Source: an uncultured Ruminococcus sp. (GTDB taxonomy: Bacteria; Bacillota; Clostridia; Oscillospirales; Ruminococcaceae). Taken from it: 49,908 nucleotides of DNA. The notes under the pieces are model-generated. The model did no database searches, was not told the DNA's origin, and was given only the letters and a program-made list of their open reading frames with translations. Both the position numbers and the translations under genes were made by a program. Location of the stretch: contig CAJTWQ010000008.1 of the NCBI GenBank assembly GCA_910579835.1, positions 1 to 49,908 of the forward strand. The letters are read 5' to 3'. This document shows, piece by piece, positions 1 to 8,300 of this stretch; positions within the stretch are counted from its first letter, which is position 1, and each line of letters begins with the position of its first letter.

Positions 1-35
1 GGAGACCGCTGCTCTACCAACTGAGCTATACCCCT
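1..35 (-). tRNA. tRNA, 5' half only, probably tRNA-Trp
   Basis: Read on the minus strand this is the 5' half of a tRNA: a 7 nt acceptor strand starting AGGGG, the D-arm with GCTC...GAGC around an AGTTGGTA loop, the 5' anticodon strand GCGGT and the start of the anticodon loop (CTCC). The window ends after two anticodon bases, C34 and C35. The loop start and the AGGGG end fit tRNA-Trp (CCA). Arg or Gly isoacceptors beginning CC cannot be excluded. Confidence 0.75.
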
Positions 36-632
36 ACATAATTGCTTTAACAATATTTATTATATCATAAAAAAATTATAATGTCAATAACTAAAAATAA
101 AAATTTATCATTTAACCAAATTAGGCAAGTAACCTTGCAAAATGTTCAATAAAACTTTAAAAGATACAATAAATTTTACATATGACGTTTACCTTACGTC
201 ACTGCACCATGCTTTATTTGGTTCTTTGGGATTAAAATTCTTCTTTAATATGTTATGACAGCTTCTGTCACTTTATTTGTTTTCAGCTTTAAATCTCGGC
301 TTTATTGCAAACATTTTAGGAAGCTTAATTATTTCATCAGTCGGTAAACCCTTCCCTAACTGATGTGTATGCCATAATTAACTTTAAAAACCTTACACAT
401 TTATTGAGTTCCGTAACGGCATTTTGCTTTGAAACAGATCTGTAAAATGCCGTTCTTTATATTCCTGTTTTCAATTGATATTTTAGATTCTTTAGAGTTA
501 AAATGTTTGCAATAAATGCTGCGATTTGCGTTCAGAAGACGTCATAACATTATTATTACATGTTTGTACCAAAGCAAATGGACAGTTCTCATTCTTTCCC
601 TGAGCGTGAAGTCATAATGATAAATGCGTTTT
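36..632. other. Non-coding stretch with several inverted repeats
   Basis: About 600 bp with no convincing gene on either strand; short open frames over its right edge are shadows of rarA. It holds a small hairpin with arms at 183-188 and 196-201, another at 256-270 followed by a T-rich run, and the larger inverted-repeat element at 301-516 described separately. I see no known riboswitch or promoter consensus. Confidence 0.5.
301..516. repeat. 216 bp foldback element with 18 bp perfect arms
   Basis: Positions 301-318 and 499-516 are perfect reverse complements (arm reads TTTATTGCAAACATTTTA). Inside are further hairpins: arms 335-341 with 359-365, arms 415-425 with 444-454 (AACGGCATTTT type, 11 bp), and a competing pair 363-369 with about 394-400. 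As RNA this would be a closed multi-branched structure. It may be a foldback repeat, a relic mobile element or a non-coding RNA. No T-run follows either arm. Confidence 0.45.
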
Positions 633-1898
633 TTAATCATCCAGAATCTTCCGGCGATATTGCAGTGCCGACTGCTCCTGCTTGTTATCTCCAAACTCAT
701 AGTAAACATGGCCATTCAAAGCATCTGGCATATACTGTTGCTTTACATAATGATTCGGGAAATCATGGGGATACAAATAATTCTGTCCCACTACAGCCGC
801 CCCCTTACCATCATAATGTTTATTTTGCAAATGACGTGGAAAGTCAAGAGCGTCGCAGTCCTGCAAATCGGCAAGAGCAGCATTTATAGCCTTATATCCG
901 CTGTTTGATTTCGGAGCAGTCGCCAGAAGTATCACCGCCTGAGAAATCGGAAGCTTCGCTTCGGGCAGCCCAAGCTGCAATGCCGAATCCACACAAGACT
1001 TTGTTATAACCGCCGCCATTGGATAAGCAAGCCCTACATCCTCGGAAGCAATACATAGCAGCCGTCGGCAAAGAGAAATTATATCCCCTGCTGCAATAAG
1101 CCTTGCCGCATAATGAAGAGCAGCATTTTCATCTGATCCCCGAATAGACTTATGCAGCGCAGAAAGTATATCATAATGCTGATCACCATCACGGTCATAG
1201 CGCATATTGCTGCGCTGAGCTATTATCTTCATGGATTCAACGGTGATCAGCACTTTTCCGGCATCAGGCTCGCCGCATATCACAGCAAGCTCTGCCGTAT
1301 TCATCGCCTTGCGGACATCTCCGCCGCAGTTGTAGGCGATGATTTTGCATATATCCTCGTCTGCTTCAATCATCGTATCGTTTTCTTCTGAAATTATCCG
1401 GAAAGCACGGCGTACTGCCGGAATTATCTGCTCCGCCGATACAGGCTTAAACTCAAAGACTGTACTCCGGCTTATTACGGCGTTATATATGGAAAAATAA
1501 GGATTCTCCGTCGTTGAGGCGATCAGCGTGATATCACCGTTTTCTATGTATTCCAACAGACTCTGCTGCTGCTTTTTGTTGAGATATTGTATCTCGTCCA
1601 GATACAACAAGATACCGTTTTCTGTTCCGAACGTGCCTATTTCCCCTACCACTTGCCTAATGTCAGCAGTAGATGCGCTTGTGCCATTGAGCTTATGCAG
1701 CGTCATACCGCAGTTTTCGGCTATGATCCGAGCAACAGTGGTCTTTCCAACACCAGACGGTCCATAAAATATCATATTAGGTACAGTTCCGCTTTCGATT
1801 ATCCTGCGTAGGGGCTTTCCGGGAGCAAGTATATGCTCCTGTCCCACAACATCGTCAAGAGTCTGCGGACGTATTTTATCGGCTAATGGTATTGACAT
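633..1898 (-). CDS. rarA: Replication-associated recombination protein RarA (MgsA), AAA+ ATPase
   Basis: 421 residues, the usual length for this family. RarA is a cytoplasmic clamp-loader-like AAA+ ATPase that acts at stalled replication forks, related to RuvB and DnaX. Walker A is GPSGVGKTT at residues 46-54 and Walker B is LYLDE around residues 98-102. Further on come a lid region with a GGDVRKAMN sensor-2-like motif and the C-terminal tetramerisation domain, where AASEDVGLA-type sequence is recognisable as IASEDVGLAYP. The ATG at 1896-1898 follows a GAGG-type ribosome site and lies one base after the stop of the pyrophosphatase-like gene upstream, so the two are probably co-transcribed. 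Product call is firm. Confidence 0.95.
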   Translation of the reverse strand: MSIPLADKIRPQTLDDVVGQEHILAPGKPLRRIIESGTVPNMIFYGPSGVGKTTVARIIAENCGMTLHKLNGTSASTADIRQVVGEIGTFGTENGILLYLDEIQYLNKKQQQSLLEYIENGDITLIASTTENPYFSIYNAVISRSTVFEFKPVSAEQIIPAVRRAFRIISEENDTMIEADEDICKIIAYNCGGDVRKAMNTAELAVICGEPDAGKVLITVESMKIIAQRSNMRYDRDGDQHYDILSALHKSIRGSDENAALHYAARLIAAGDIISLCRRLLCIASEDVGLAYPMAAVITKSCVDSALQLGLPEAKLPISQAVILLATAPKSNSGYKAINAALADLQDCDALDFPRHLQNKHYDGKGAAVVGQNYLYPHDFPNHYVKQQYMPDALNGHVYYEFGDNKQEQSALQYRRKILDD

Positions 1899-1899
1899 A

Positions 1900-2232
1900 T
1901 CAGACCTCGCTAAGTATTATTTCCGATTTGAAATATTGCTCCTGAAATCTGACCTGCTCCATTATTTCAAATCGGGTGAATGACATCCCCGCGGGACAAA
2001 CTACCCATTTTTCCTCTGCATCATCGGCACGTTTGATAACTGCGATTATTTTTCCGGTAAACGTTTTTAACGGAATATCCACACCGAGTATATACGCATC
2101 CTGCTCCTCGCAGTCAGGAGCAAATATTCCCTCGATATATCCATAATTTATGGGGTAATACATATCCTTGTATTCAGGATGATAGCTGCCCATAGGTCTA
2201 TCTACCGTCACCGTAACAATGTTACCGATCAT
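1900..2232 (-). CDS. Inorganic pyrophosphatase-like small protein
   Basis: 110 residues. The N-terminal half (VDRPMGSYHPEYKDMYYPINYGYI) resembles the beta-barrel core of family I inorganic pyrophosphatases, which begin with similar VxVDRPxGSxHP and YPxNYGYI segments. It is much shorter than the standard enzyme (about 175 residues) and I cannot place the usual catalytic aspartate cluster, so activity is uncertain. A clean AAAAAGGAGG ribosome site precedes the ATG. The stop lies one base before rarA. It is best treated as a pyrophosphatase-family homologue of unproven activity. Confidence 0.75.
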   Translation of the reverse strand: MIGNIVTVTVDRPMGSYHPEYKDMYYPINYGYIEGIFAPDCEEQDAYILGVDIPLKTFTGKIIAVIKRADDAEEKWVVCPAGMSFTRFEIMEQVRFQEQYFKSEIILSEV

Positions 2233-2449
2233 ATTGATACTCCTCCTTTTTAGCGATAACCATAAATATAATATGATCCATTACATTCATCGTATGGAAT
2301 AGAATACTTTTTAGAATTTCTACAAATACAGCATTGCATTACAAAGTTTGCGCCATTTTGTACTGTTCATATAGCTGCAAAGATTTCTTTGCATCACAAT
2401 TTTTCTCACTTTTTCTTTCAACATTGCCTTTATTCTGTTAGATTATCAA

Positions 2450-2842
2450 TCAAATCCACCACTCGGGAGTTATCTCGCCAAGCCTGATAGTGCGTTCCGA
2501 AGCGTAATCAAGCATAATTTCAATATTCTTGTAAGTATTAGGCATAATCTGCACCATAAGCTCGCGGCACGCACCGCATGGCGCTCCGTTAGAACCATCG
2601 GGCAGAATACACAGCACTTTATCTATATCCTGCTCGCCGTTGGTTATCATATTGAATATTGCATTCCTCTCGGCGCATATTCCCAGCGTCGAACAGGTAT
2701 CAATGCATACTCCCGTATATATTTTCCCCGATTTTGAAAGAATCGCTGCCGAAACCTCTCCGCAGGAAACATATTCTGAAATCCTGCGCTCATTAAGTAC
2801 CAACTTTGCAGCCTTATACATTTCATGCCAGATTTTTTCCAT
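2450..2842 (-). CDS. cdd: Cytidine deaminase
   Basis: 130 residues, matching the tetrameric class of zinc cytidine deaminases, which convert cytidine or deoxycytidine to uridine in pyrimidine salvage. The zinc and catalytic motif CAERNA is at residues 56-61 (C56, catalytic E58) and the second zinc motif PCGAC at residues 88-92 (C89, C92). The start follows GGAGGAACAGT. Its first 20 bp overlap the 3' end of the Nudix gene upstream, suggesting translational coupling in a glyA-nudix-cdd transcription unit. A related blasticidin-S or guanine-type deaminase is possible but less likely. Confidence 0.88.
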   Translation of the reverse strand: MEKIWHEMYKAAKLVLNERRISEYVSCGEVSAAILSKSGKIYTGVCIDTCSTLGICAERNAIFNMITNGEQDIDKVLCILPDGSNGAPCGACRELMVQIMPNTYKNIEIMLDYASERTIRLGEITPEWWI

Positions 2843-3368
2843 ACTGTTCCTCCTTTAAATCAGATAAACCTGCTATTTTTAGATATTTTCTATATATTGG
2901 ATACATGGCGTTTCCCGGTCTATCAGGAAACATTGTTTCAGGCGCTTTTAATGCATCACACCACTCGGCAGAGTTCACTTCGTTTGAAAGGATGAAATCA
3001 GATTTTTTGGTAAAACCAATAAATCCATGCATAAGAATATCTTTTGAGTTAAACCAATATGTCCCGGCATATTCAAGTTTTTCAATATCAAGTCCTAATT
3101 CTTCTTTAACCTCTCTGACAGCAGTTTCCTCCGCATTTTCTCCGGGGGTAATATATCCGGAAACAAAAGATGTAAATTTATCCGACATATAAATTTGCCT
3201 TAAAAGAGCTATTTCGTTATATTGATTTGCAACTAATACTATACTGCAACTTGAAAATACATCAAACCAATACTTATTGCATTGTTGACAAAACGGTACT
3301 TCTCCGTCGTCCCCTGCCATTCTATTTATAAGTTTTTTTCCGCACTGCGGACAATAAATATAACGCAT
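2823..3368 (-). CDS. Nudix hydrolase with N-terminal zinc ribbon
   Basis: 181 residues from the ATG at 3368, which has GGAGGT just upstream; the longer open frame runs into glyA and is unlikely to be used. An N-terminal zinc ribbon (CPQC at 6-9, CQQC at 27-30) is followed by a Nudix fold with a complete Nudix box at residues 71-93 (G71, E77, R85, E86, E89, E90, G92). The zinc ribbon plus Nudix layout recalls NADH pyrophosphatase (NudC), but the protein is shorter and lacks the long N-terminal NudC domain, so the substrate is unknown. It lies between glyA and cdd on the same strand. Confidence 0.85.
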   Translation of the reverse strand: MRYIYCPQCGKKLINRMAGDDGEVPFCQQCNKYWFDVFSSCSIVLVANQYNEIALLRQIYMSDKFTSFVSGYITPGENAEETAVREVKEELGLDIEKLEYAGTYWFNSKDILMHGFIGFTKKSDFILSNEVNSAEWCDALKAPETMFPDRPGNAMYPIYRKYLKIAGLSDLKEEQYGKNLA

Positions 3369-3432
3369 ATTACCTCCATTAATAAAACAAATTTCGGGGC
3401 AGACAATATGCCCGTCCCGAAATTGTTGCAAC

Positions 3433-4689
3433 TTACTTATAAAGTGGGAATTTCTCGCAAATAGCGTTAACACCTGCACGAATCTCGTCAGCTTTGTTCT
3501 CAAAGTCAGTAGCGCAGAGATAGATATACTCGGCAATCTTGTCCATTTCTTCAACGCCCAGTCCTCTTGTAGTAACGGCAGGCGTACCGATTCTGACGCC
3601 GCTGGTTACAAAAGGCTTTTCAGGATCATTGTGAATAGCGTTTTTATTTACGGTGATATAAACCTCGTCAAGACGGTGCTCCAGTTCCTTACCAGTAATG
3701 TTAAAAGGACGAAGATCAACAAGCATGAGGTGATTGTCAGTACCGCCAGATACGAGATTGAAACCTCTTTTAAGAAGTCCTTCGGAAAGAACCTTTGCAT
3801 TCTCAACAATACGTCTTTGATAATCCTTGAATTCGGGCTTGAGGGCTTCACCGAAGCAGACTGCCTTCGCAGCAATAGTATGCATAAGAGGACCGCCCTG
3901 CGTTCCAGGGAAAATAGCAGAATTTATCTTCTTTGCAAGAGCCTCGTCGTTGGTGAGGATAAGACCGCCTCTGGGTCCTCTGAGGGTCTTGTGAGTTGTT
4001 GTTGTAACGATATCCGCATAAGGAACAGGAGACTCATGACAGCCTGCGGCAACAAGTCCGGCAATATGAGCCATATCAACCATAAGAAGAGCTCCTACCG
4101 ACTTTGCAATCTCAGAAAGCTTTTTAAAGTCAATTGCTCTGGGATATGCGCTTGCTCCAGCAACCATAAGCTTTGGTTTGTGCTCCTCGGCAAGTTTCTG
4201 AACGGTATCATAATTAATGCACTCCGTCTCATCATCAAGACCGTAAGAAACAAAGTTAAAATATTTACCAGACAAGTTAACCGGCGATCCATGAGTAAGA
4301 TGACCACCGTCTGCAAGGCTCATTCCGAGAACAGTATCGCCCGGCTGCAAAACCGCAAAATAAACGGCAGTATTAGCCTGCGCTCCGGAATGGGGCTGTA
4401 CATTAGCAAATTTAGCGCCAAAAAGCTCCTTGGCACGCTCGATAGCGATAACCTCTACCTCGTCAACGCACTGGCATCCGCCGTAGTAACGCTTTGCAGG
4501 ATATCCTTCTGCGTATTTGTTTGTAAGAACAGAACCCATAGCTGCCATAACGGCAGGTGAAACGATATTTTCGCTTGCTATAAGTTCAAGATTTCTCTGC
4601 TGACGTGCAAGCTCTTTTCCCATTGCCTCGCCTACTGCGGGATCATACCCCTTAACGAAACCGATTGAATCCATAAGATCACTGTACAT
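3433..4689 (-). CDS. glyA: Serine hydroxymethyltransferase
   Basis: 418 residues, full length. GlyA is a cytoplasmic PLP enzyme that interconverts serine plus tetrahydrofolate with glycine plus methylene-tetrahydrofolate. The PLP lysine is K234 within TTTTHKTLRGPRGG. Other family landmarks are LIASEN (residues 36-41), the YYGG segment near 68-71 and VDMAHIAGLVA (204-214). The ATG is preceded by AAAGGAG at good spacing, and a consensus promoter lies 60 to 90 bp upstream. It appears to be the first gene of a unit continuing into the Nudix and cdd genes. Confidence 0.98.
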   Translation of the reverse strand: MYSDLMDSIGFVKGYDPAVGEAMGKELARQQRNLELIASENIVSPAVMAAMGSVLTNKYAEGYPAKRYYGGCQCVDEVEVIAIERAKELFGAKFANVQPHSGAQANTAVYFAVLQPGDTVLGMSLADGGHLTHGSPVNLSGKYFNFVSYGLDDETECINYDTVQKLAEEHKPKLMVAGASAYPRAIDFKKLSEIAKSVGALLMVDMAHIAGLVAAGCHESPVPYADIVTTTTHKTLRGPRGGLILTNDEALAKKINSAIFPGTQGGPLMHTIAAKAVCFGEALKPEFKDYQRRIVENAKVLSEGLLKRGFNLVSGGTDNHLMLVDLRPFNITGKELEHRLDEVYITVNKNAIHNDPEKPFVTSGVRIGTPAVTTRGLGVEEMDKIAEYIYLCATDFENKADEIRAGVNAICEKFPLYK

Positions 4690-4751
4690 TATTGATCGTA
4701 CTCCTTTAATATTTTTTTATGCAGAAATATCTGCACAAAGCTTGTATTTAT

Positions 4752-4780
4752 ATTATACTATATTTTTACAGCAATTTCAA
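4752..4780 (-). promoter_or_regulatory. Sigma-A promoter of glyA
   Basis: On the minus strand TTGAAA (4775-4780) and TATAAT (4752-4757) are separated by exactly 17 bp, about 70 bp before the glyA start. A small hairpin (TGCAGA...TCTGCA) lies in the leader between promoter and start. Confidence 0.75.
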
Positions 4781-4900
4781 TAGCAAACTGAAAAAAAATC
4801 ACGTAGTATTCAATACCGCTTCTTAGAACCAATCCAAATAGGGTATGTATATAGCTCTCCAATGTTATAGAAATCAGAAGCTACTGTCAAACTGATAGTC

Positions 4901-4961
4901 AAAAAAGAGAGACAGCGGCTAACTTTTCTCAATCATTTAAAAAGTAAATACTGCTGTCTCT
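4901..4961 (-). terminator. Intrinsic terminator after the dockerin gene
   Basis: On the minus strand a 9 bp stem (AGAGACAGC at 4953-4961 with its complement at 4908-4916) closes a long loop and is followed by CTTTTTT. It lies just downstream of the dockerin gene stop and would separate that unit from glyA. Confidence 0.6.
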
Positions 4962-4967
4962 GCAAAA

Positions 4968-5825
4968 TTATGAAAGCGCATTTTCTATGCCTGATTCTTC
5001 GTAAAACTTATCAAGATTATAATCTCTATATGATGACAAAAGCGTATAGTACCTCAAAAGAAGAGTCGCATCCGTACCGCTAAGAATACCGTCAAAATTC
5101 ATATCGCCATATTTCAGCACAGATGCATCGAGCTTGTAGTCCGGATAAGACGACAGCATTGTATACTCCCTCAGTGATAAAGCTGCATCGGTTCCGGTAA
5201 CAATTTTATCTCCGTTCAGATCTCCTATCCCCTCTATATAAGTAATCTCAAAGCTGTCAATAGGCTGATTGGAATTAATCGGAAAAATTTTCACATCAGC
5301 CTTATCCGACGATTTAAATGCATCCGCCGTAGTTTCCGGCTTAATTGTACAAGTGGAGGTAATATCTTTGACGTCAGTTTCAGTAATATAATTTCCGTCC
5401 TTGTCTATACCAGTCTGCGTCACAAAAGTAATTTGTACAAGAAGACCGTCCTTTGAAATATCGCTTTCCTTTGAATAGTATTTCCGTCTGCTGGGACAAT
5501 TACGGCAGGAAATTGACGCTGTTACGGTCAGAGGCTTTATATCAACGTTTTCAGTGACATATTCCGGAATTCCCCACCAATCGTTAAATTTCTGCTGAGT
5601 TTTCGAATCGATCTGCTTAAAAAACTTTGAAGTATCAATCTGACCGATAACCTGTTTATCTATCTGCTGTCCCGCCGGAACATAAATAGTATAATACGGC
5701 TTGCCGTCAAGATCAAGAAAATTTATGGTATATGTCTCAGTTCCGGATTCGGCTGCAGCACAAAAAGGCACAGCGCTGATAAATAAAACAGCCGACGTTA
5801 TAAATGAAATTACCGGTTTAATCAT
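4968..5825 (-). CDS. Secreted dockerin type I protein
   Basis: 285 residues from the ATG at 5825, which has AAGGAG eight bases upstream (an upstream GTG in frame is less likely). A signal peptide is clear: MIKP, a hydrophobic core, then AVPFCAAAES with cleavage after CAAA. The middle has a short CRNCPSRR cysteine pair and no domain I recognise. The C-terminus has two dockerin repeats: GDLNGDKIVTGTD and GDMNFDGILSGTD, each with DxNxD calcium-binding loops and a following LREYTMLSSYPDY or LRYYTLLSSYRDY helix. Dockerins bind cohesins, so the protein should attach to a scaffoldin or cell-surface cohesin. Non-catalytic role and partner are unknown. Confidence 0.85.
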   Translation of the reverse strand: MIKPVISFITSAVLFISAVPFCAAAESGTETYTINFLDLDGKPYYTIYVPAGQQIDKQVIGQIDTSKFFKQIDSKTQQKFNDWWGIPEYVTENVDIKPLTVTASISCRNCPSRRKYYSKESDISKDGLLVQITFVTQTGIDKDGNYITETDVKDITSTCTIKPETTADAFKSSDKADVKIFPINSNQPIDSFEITYIEGIGDLNGDKIVTGTDAALSLREYTMLSSYPDYKLDASVLKYGDMNFDGILSGTDATLLLRYYTLLSSYRDYNLDKFYEESGIENALS

Positions 5826-5830
5826 ATCTT

Positions 5831-6049
5831 TCACTCCTTATCATCTTGTTCATTTTCCTCTTCCGCATTCTTTTTCCGTATTAATTTAAAAGTAAGCAAA
5901 GCGGAACAGAGAGACGCTCCCAGAAAGAGAAAAATAAATATTATTGTTGTTACAGCATTTGATCCGTCCTCTATTCCTTGTGAACAGGAACACAACTCAG
6001 CCGCTGCAAACATTATCACTGCGGTCAGGGAAATATATTTTATACCCAT
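5831..6049 (-). CDS. Small membrane protein, possible lipoprotein
   Basis: About 72 residues from the ATG at 6049, which has GAGG at suitable spacing; an ATG at 6061 overlapping the upstream stop is the alternative. An N-terminal hydrophobic stretch ends in AAELCSCS, which could be a weak lipobox, followed by a second hydrophobic segment (TTIIFIFLFLGASLCSALLTF) and a charged acidic tail rich in E, D and K. I recognise no family. It lies in a tight run with the YczE-like gene upstream and the dockerin gene downstream (stop just before the dockerin ribosome site), so it may belong to that unit. Confidence 0.6.
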   Translation of the reverse strand: MGIKYISLTAVIMFAAAELCSCSQGIEDGSNAVTTIIFIFLFLGASLCSALLTFKLIRKKNAEEENEQDDKE

Positions 6050-6057
6050 AATCAACC

Positions 6058-6711
6058 TCATTTCGTCAGAAAGGTCTGAATCGGCCCGATGATGCGCTTA
6101 TTGAAAAATTTTACTGCAAATCCCGTCAGCACGGCAGAAATCACCGTTCCCTCCCGTGTTCCGATTATGCGAAAACTAAAAAACAGCAGCGACAGCAGGA
6201 TCGAAACCAGAACGCAACATATGTCAAATAAAATCTTAATATTGCCGAAATTCCGGCCTGATACATCGGAAACAGCTTTTACAAAAGCCTCTCCGGAATT
6301 CATGATTACCCCGGCGGCTACGGAAAGAGATATACCGAAAGCAAGCACAGCAATTCCGGAAAAAACCAAAGCCAGACGGATAATATAGACATCCTTCGGT
6401 ATGATTGATACGCACCTAAGTCCAAAATCGGTAAACCAGCCAAAAAGAAATGACAGCGGAATCTGAAGCAGCTGTATCAGACGAAAATTTCTGCGAAGCA
6501 AGATAATCTGCCCGGCAATAAGAGCATAGTTCCAGATTATAAGCCAGCTTCCCATAGAGAGAAACTTAATCTTATAGCTCATGACATTAGCTACAGAAGA
6601 AATCGGAGTAACTCCAAGCTCAGCATGCTTTGCCAGAGCAACGCCGAAAGCGGAAAAAAGCAATCCGATAATCAAAATAAAATACCTGAGAAAAAGCTCT
6701 TTTTTCTTCAC
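6058..6711 (-). CDS. YczE/YitT-like integral membrane protein
   Basis: 217 residues with five or more hydrophobic segments. The N-terminus (LIIGLLFSAFGVALAKHAELGVTPISS) is typical of the YczE/YyaS membrane family, where a conserved glycine-rich first helix is followed by GxxPxxs. Function is not established; these are thought to be transporters or transport accessories. The start is a GTG at 6709-6711 that overlaps the tcdA stop (GTGA), so translation is probably coupled to tcdA. Downstream it overlaps the small membrane protein gene by four bases. Confidence 0.8.
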   Translation of the reverse strand: MKKKELFLRYFILIIGLLFSAFGVALAKHAELGVTPISSVANVMSYKIKFLSMGSWLIIWNYALIAGQIILLRRNFRLIQLLQIPLSFLFGWFTDFGLRCVSIIPKDVYIIRLALVFSGIAVLAFGISLSVAAGVIMNSGEAFVKAVSDVSGRNFGNIKILFDICCVLVSILLSLLFFSFRIIGTREGTVISAVLTGFAVKFFNKRIIGPIQTFLTK

Positions 6712-7439
6712 CCGAGGTCACATCCTGCAATATATTTTATAACTTCTCCAGCGATTATCAGCCCTGCTGCCGCCGGTACAAAGGCATTTGAGCCAGGAAT
6801 TGTACGGCGTCCGGGAGACGCATTCTCAGCGGAAACAGTATCATCCGGAAAAGAAACGGGCTGTTCTCTTGAATAGACCACCTTTAAATTCTTAACACCT
6901 CGTTTTTTAAGCTGCTGCCGCATTATCCGTGCAAGAGGACAGACGGAAGTGCTGTAAATATCAGCTACTTCAAATGCAGTCGGGTCGTTCTTGTTTCCCG
7001 CTCCCATAGAGCTTATCACAGGAATACCGGATGACTGCGCCCTCATAATTATTTCTATCTTTCCCGTAACAGTGTCAATGGCGTCAATAACATAATCGTA
7101 CTGCAAAAAATCAAACTGCGCAGCGGTATCCGGCATAAAAAACGTCCTGTATGTATTTACTCTGCATCCGGGATTTATATCTGAGATACGCGCTTTTGCG
7201 GCATCAGTCTTATACATTCCTACGGTACTGTCAAGAGCAATTATCTGACGGTTTATATTCGTGACGGATACCTTGTCATTGTCGATAAGATCAAGCTCTC
7301 CAACCCCTGAACGAGCCAGCGCCTCAACGGCATATCCGCCGACTCCGCCAATTCCGAACACTGCGACTCTTGCTGCCGCAAGCCTGTCCATAGCGGCCCG
7401 TCCGAAGATCAGACCGGTTCTTGAAAAACGATCGGGCAT
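6708..7439 (-). CDS. tcdA: tRNA threonylcarbamoyladenosine dehydratase (TcdA/CsdL, ThiF family)
   Basis: 243 residues. TcdA is an E1-like ATP-dependent enzyme that cyclises t6A37 of ANN-decoding tRNAs to ct6A. The Rossmann and ATP site GIGGVGGYAVEALARSGV is at about residues 30-47, followed by DNDKVSVTNINRQ, the classic E1 segment with the arginine finger. The C-terminal part contains CPLARIMRQQLKKRGV, as in TcdA, and ends in a hydrophobic segment often seen in this family. The ATG follows AAAAAGGA with slightly long spacing. It heads the tcdA, yczE-like, small protein group. Confidence 0.9.
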   Translation of the reverse strand: MPDRFSRTGLIFGRAAMDRLAAARVAVFGIGGVGGYAVEALARSGVGELDLIDNDKVSVTNINRQIIALDSTVGMYKTDAAKARISDINPGCRVNTYRTFFMPDTAAQFDFLQYDYVIDAIDTVTGKIEIIMRAQSSGIPVISSMGAGNKNDPTAFEVADIYSTSVCPLARIMRQQLKKRGVKNLKVVYSREQPVSFPDDTVSAENASPGRRTIPGSNAFVPAAAGLIIAGEVIKYIAGCDLG

Positions 7440-7485
7440 AAAAAATCATTCCTTTTTAAAAACTGTTCACGCTCGATCATCAGTG

Positions 7486-8001
7486 TCAGCGGACATTCTT
7501 TGCCGGTATCCTTTTGACAACAGCCTCATAAAGAATCACAGAGCTGACAGTACCAATTATTCCCTGAAAAGCATTTCCGACAATTCCAAGGGATGCAGTG
7601 GCAATCGAGCCATACATAACTGATTCAAATCCAAAATATCCCAGAATCATCAGGATCTCAGCCGCCGATGCAGCTATAATTCTTGAAGTCAAGGAACGAA
7701 TTTTTTTTGCAGCCAGACTGAATATCATAAAAGACAGCACCGCCATAAGTGCCTTTGTAATAAGGGTGGCCGGAACATATACCACATATCCGGCAAAAAG
7801 ATCGGCTGCTGCCGAACCCAGACCGGCTGCCGCTCCGCCGTATAGAGGACCTAAAAGCCATGCGGAAATATTCACCATGCAGTCACCGAGATTCACATAC
7901 CCCTTAGTCGGAGTAGGAATACGGATAAGCATGGTTGACACGCAGGTAAGCGCTGCGAGAACCGATGCAAGCGTGATTTTTCTGATTTTTTTACTGTGCA
8001 T
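7486..8001 (-). CDS. ECF transporter substrate-binding S component
   Basis: 171 residues with about five or six hydrophobic helices. The N-terminus matches the S-component pattern of energy-coupling-factor vitamin importers: KKITLASVLAALTCVSTMLIRIPTPTKGYVNLGDC, then the loop WLLGPLYGGAAAGLGSAAAD. S components bind the vitamin and dock to a shared EcfAAT module, which is not in this window. The PTPTKGYVNLGD motif belongs to the PF07155-like group, whose ligands differ (pyrimidine precursor, pyridoxine, pantothenate and others), so I do not assign a substrate. It is a single gene with its own promoter embedded in a perfect dyad 190-240 bp upstream. Confidence 0.85.
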   Translation of the reverse strand: MHSKKIRKITLASVLAALTCVSTMLIRIPTPTKGYVNLGDCMVNISAWLLGPLYGGAAAGLGSAAADLFAGYVVYVPATLITKALMAVLSFMIFSLAAKKIRSLTSRIIAASAAEILMILGYFGFESVMYGSIATASLGIVGNAFQGIIGTVSSVILYEAVVKRIPAKNVR

Positions 8002-8194
8002 AATGATCTGCTCCCTTTTACTCTCCGCCGTATTTACAACAATAAGCGGACGGAGAAAAAATATAATTCTGATACCTGTTTCTTCAGGAACAAGTTCTGA
8101 CTATATTATATTCCATATGACTAACTGCGTCAATAACCAGTTTCTAATTTTATTTCCAGTCCAGATCACGCTACGGTCAAAAATCAGTTATAGT
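8002..8194 (-). other. Long 5' leader of the ECF S-component gene
   Basis: The promoter found at 8197-8225 leaves a leader of nearly 190 nt before the start codon. A short hairpin (CCTG...CAGG, around 8080-8095) and an AGGGAG ribosome site are visible. I looked for a TPP, folate, preQ1 or FMN riboswitch core here and could not recognise one. The leader length still suggests post-initiation control. Confidence 0.35.
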
Positions 8195-8234
8195 AATAAT
8201 ACCATTTTTTTTTAATCTTGTCAATGGTATTATT
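8195..8234 (-). promoter_or_regulatory. Sigma-A promoter inside a 12 bp perfect dyad (operator)
   Basis: On the minus strand TTGACA (8220-8225), a 17 bp spacer and TATTAT (8197-8202) form a strong promoter for the ECF S-component gene. A perfect 12 bp inverted repeat (AATAATACCATT at 8195-8206 and its complement at 8223-8234, 16 bp apart) has one arm over the -10 and the other abutting the -35. That is the layout of a repressor operator. The half-site resembles no operator I can name with confidence. Confidence 0.7.
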
Positions 8235-8262
8235 GTTAAATTAAAAATATATTTATTTCCTA

Positions 8263-8291
8263 TTGATTTAAGTGTTTTTTTTTGATATAAT
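8263..8291 (+). promoter_or_regulatory. Promoter of tRNA-Gln
   Basis: TTGATT (8263-8268), 17 bp spacer with a long T-run, TATAAT (8286-8291), ten bases before the tRNA. Confidence 0.65.
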
Positions 8292-8300
8292 TATATTTAC

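Noticed and set aside
560..908. Plus-strand open frames over the 3' end of rarA
   Set aside because: They are shadows of rarA with no ribosome site and no family resemblance.
3369..3554. N-terminal extension of the Nudix frame
   Set aside because: It reads through the glyA 3' end in another frame; the ATG at 3368 has GGAGGT and starts directly with the zinc ribbon.
8002..8190. Vitamin riboswitch in the ECF S-component leader
   Set aside because: No TPP, FMN, THF or preQ1 core could be recognised; only a small hairpin is visible, so it is described as a leader only.
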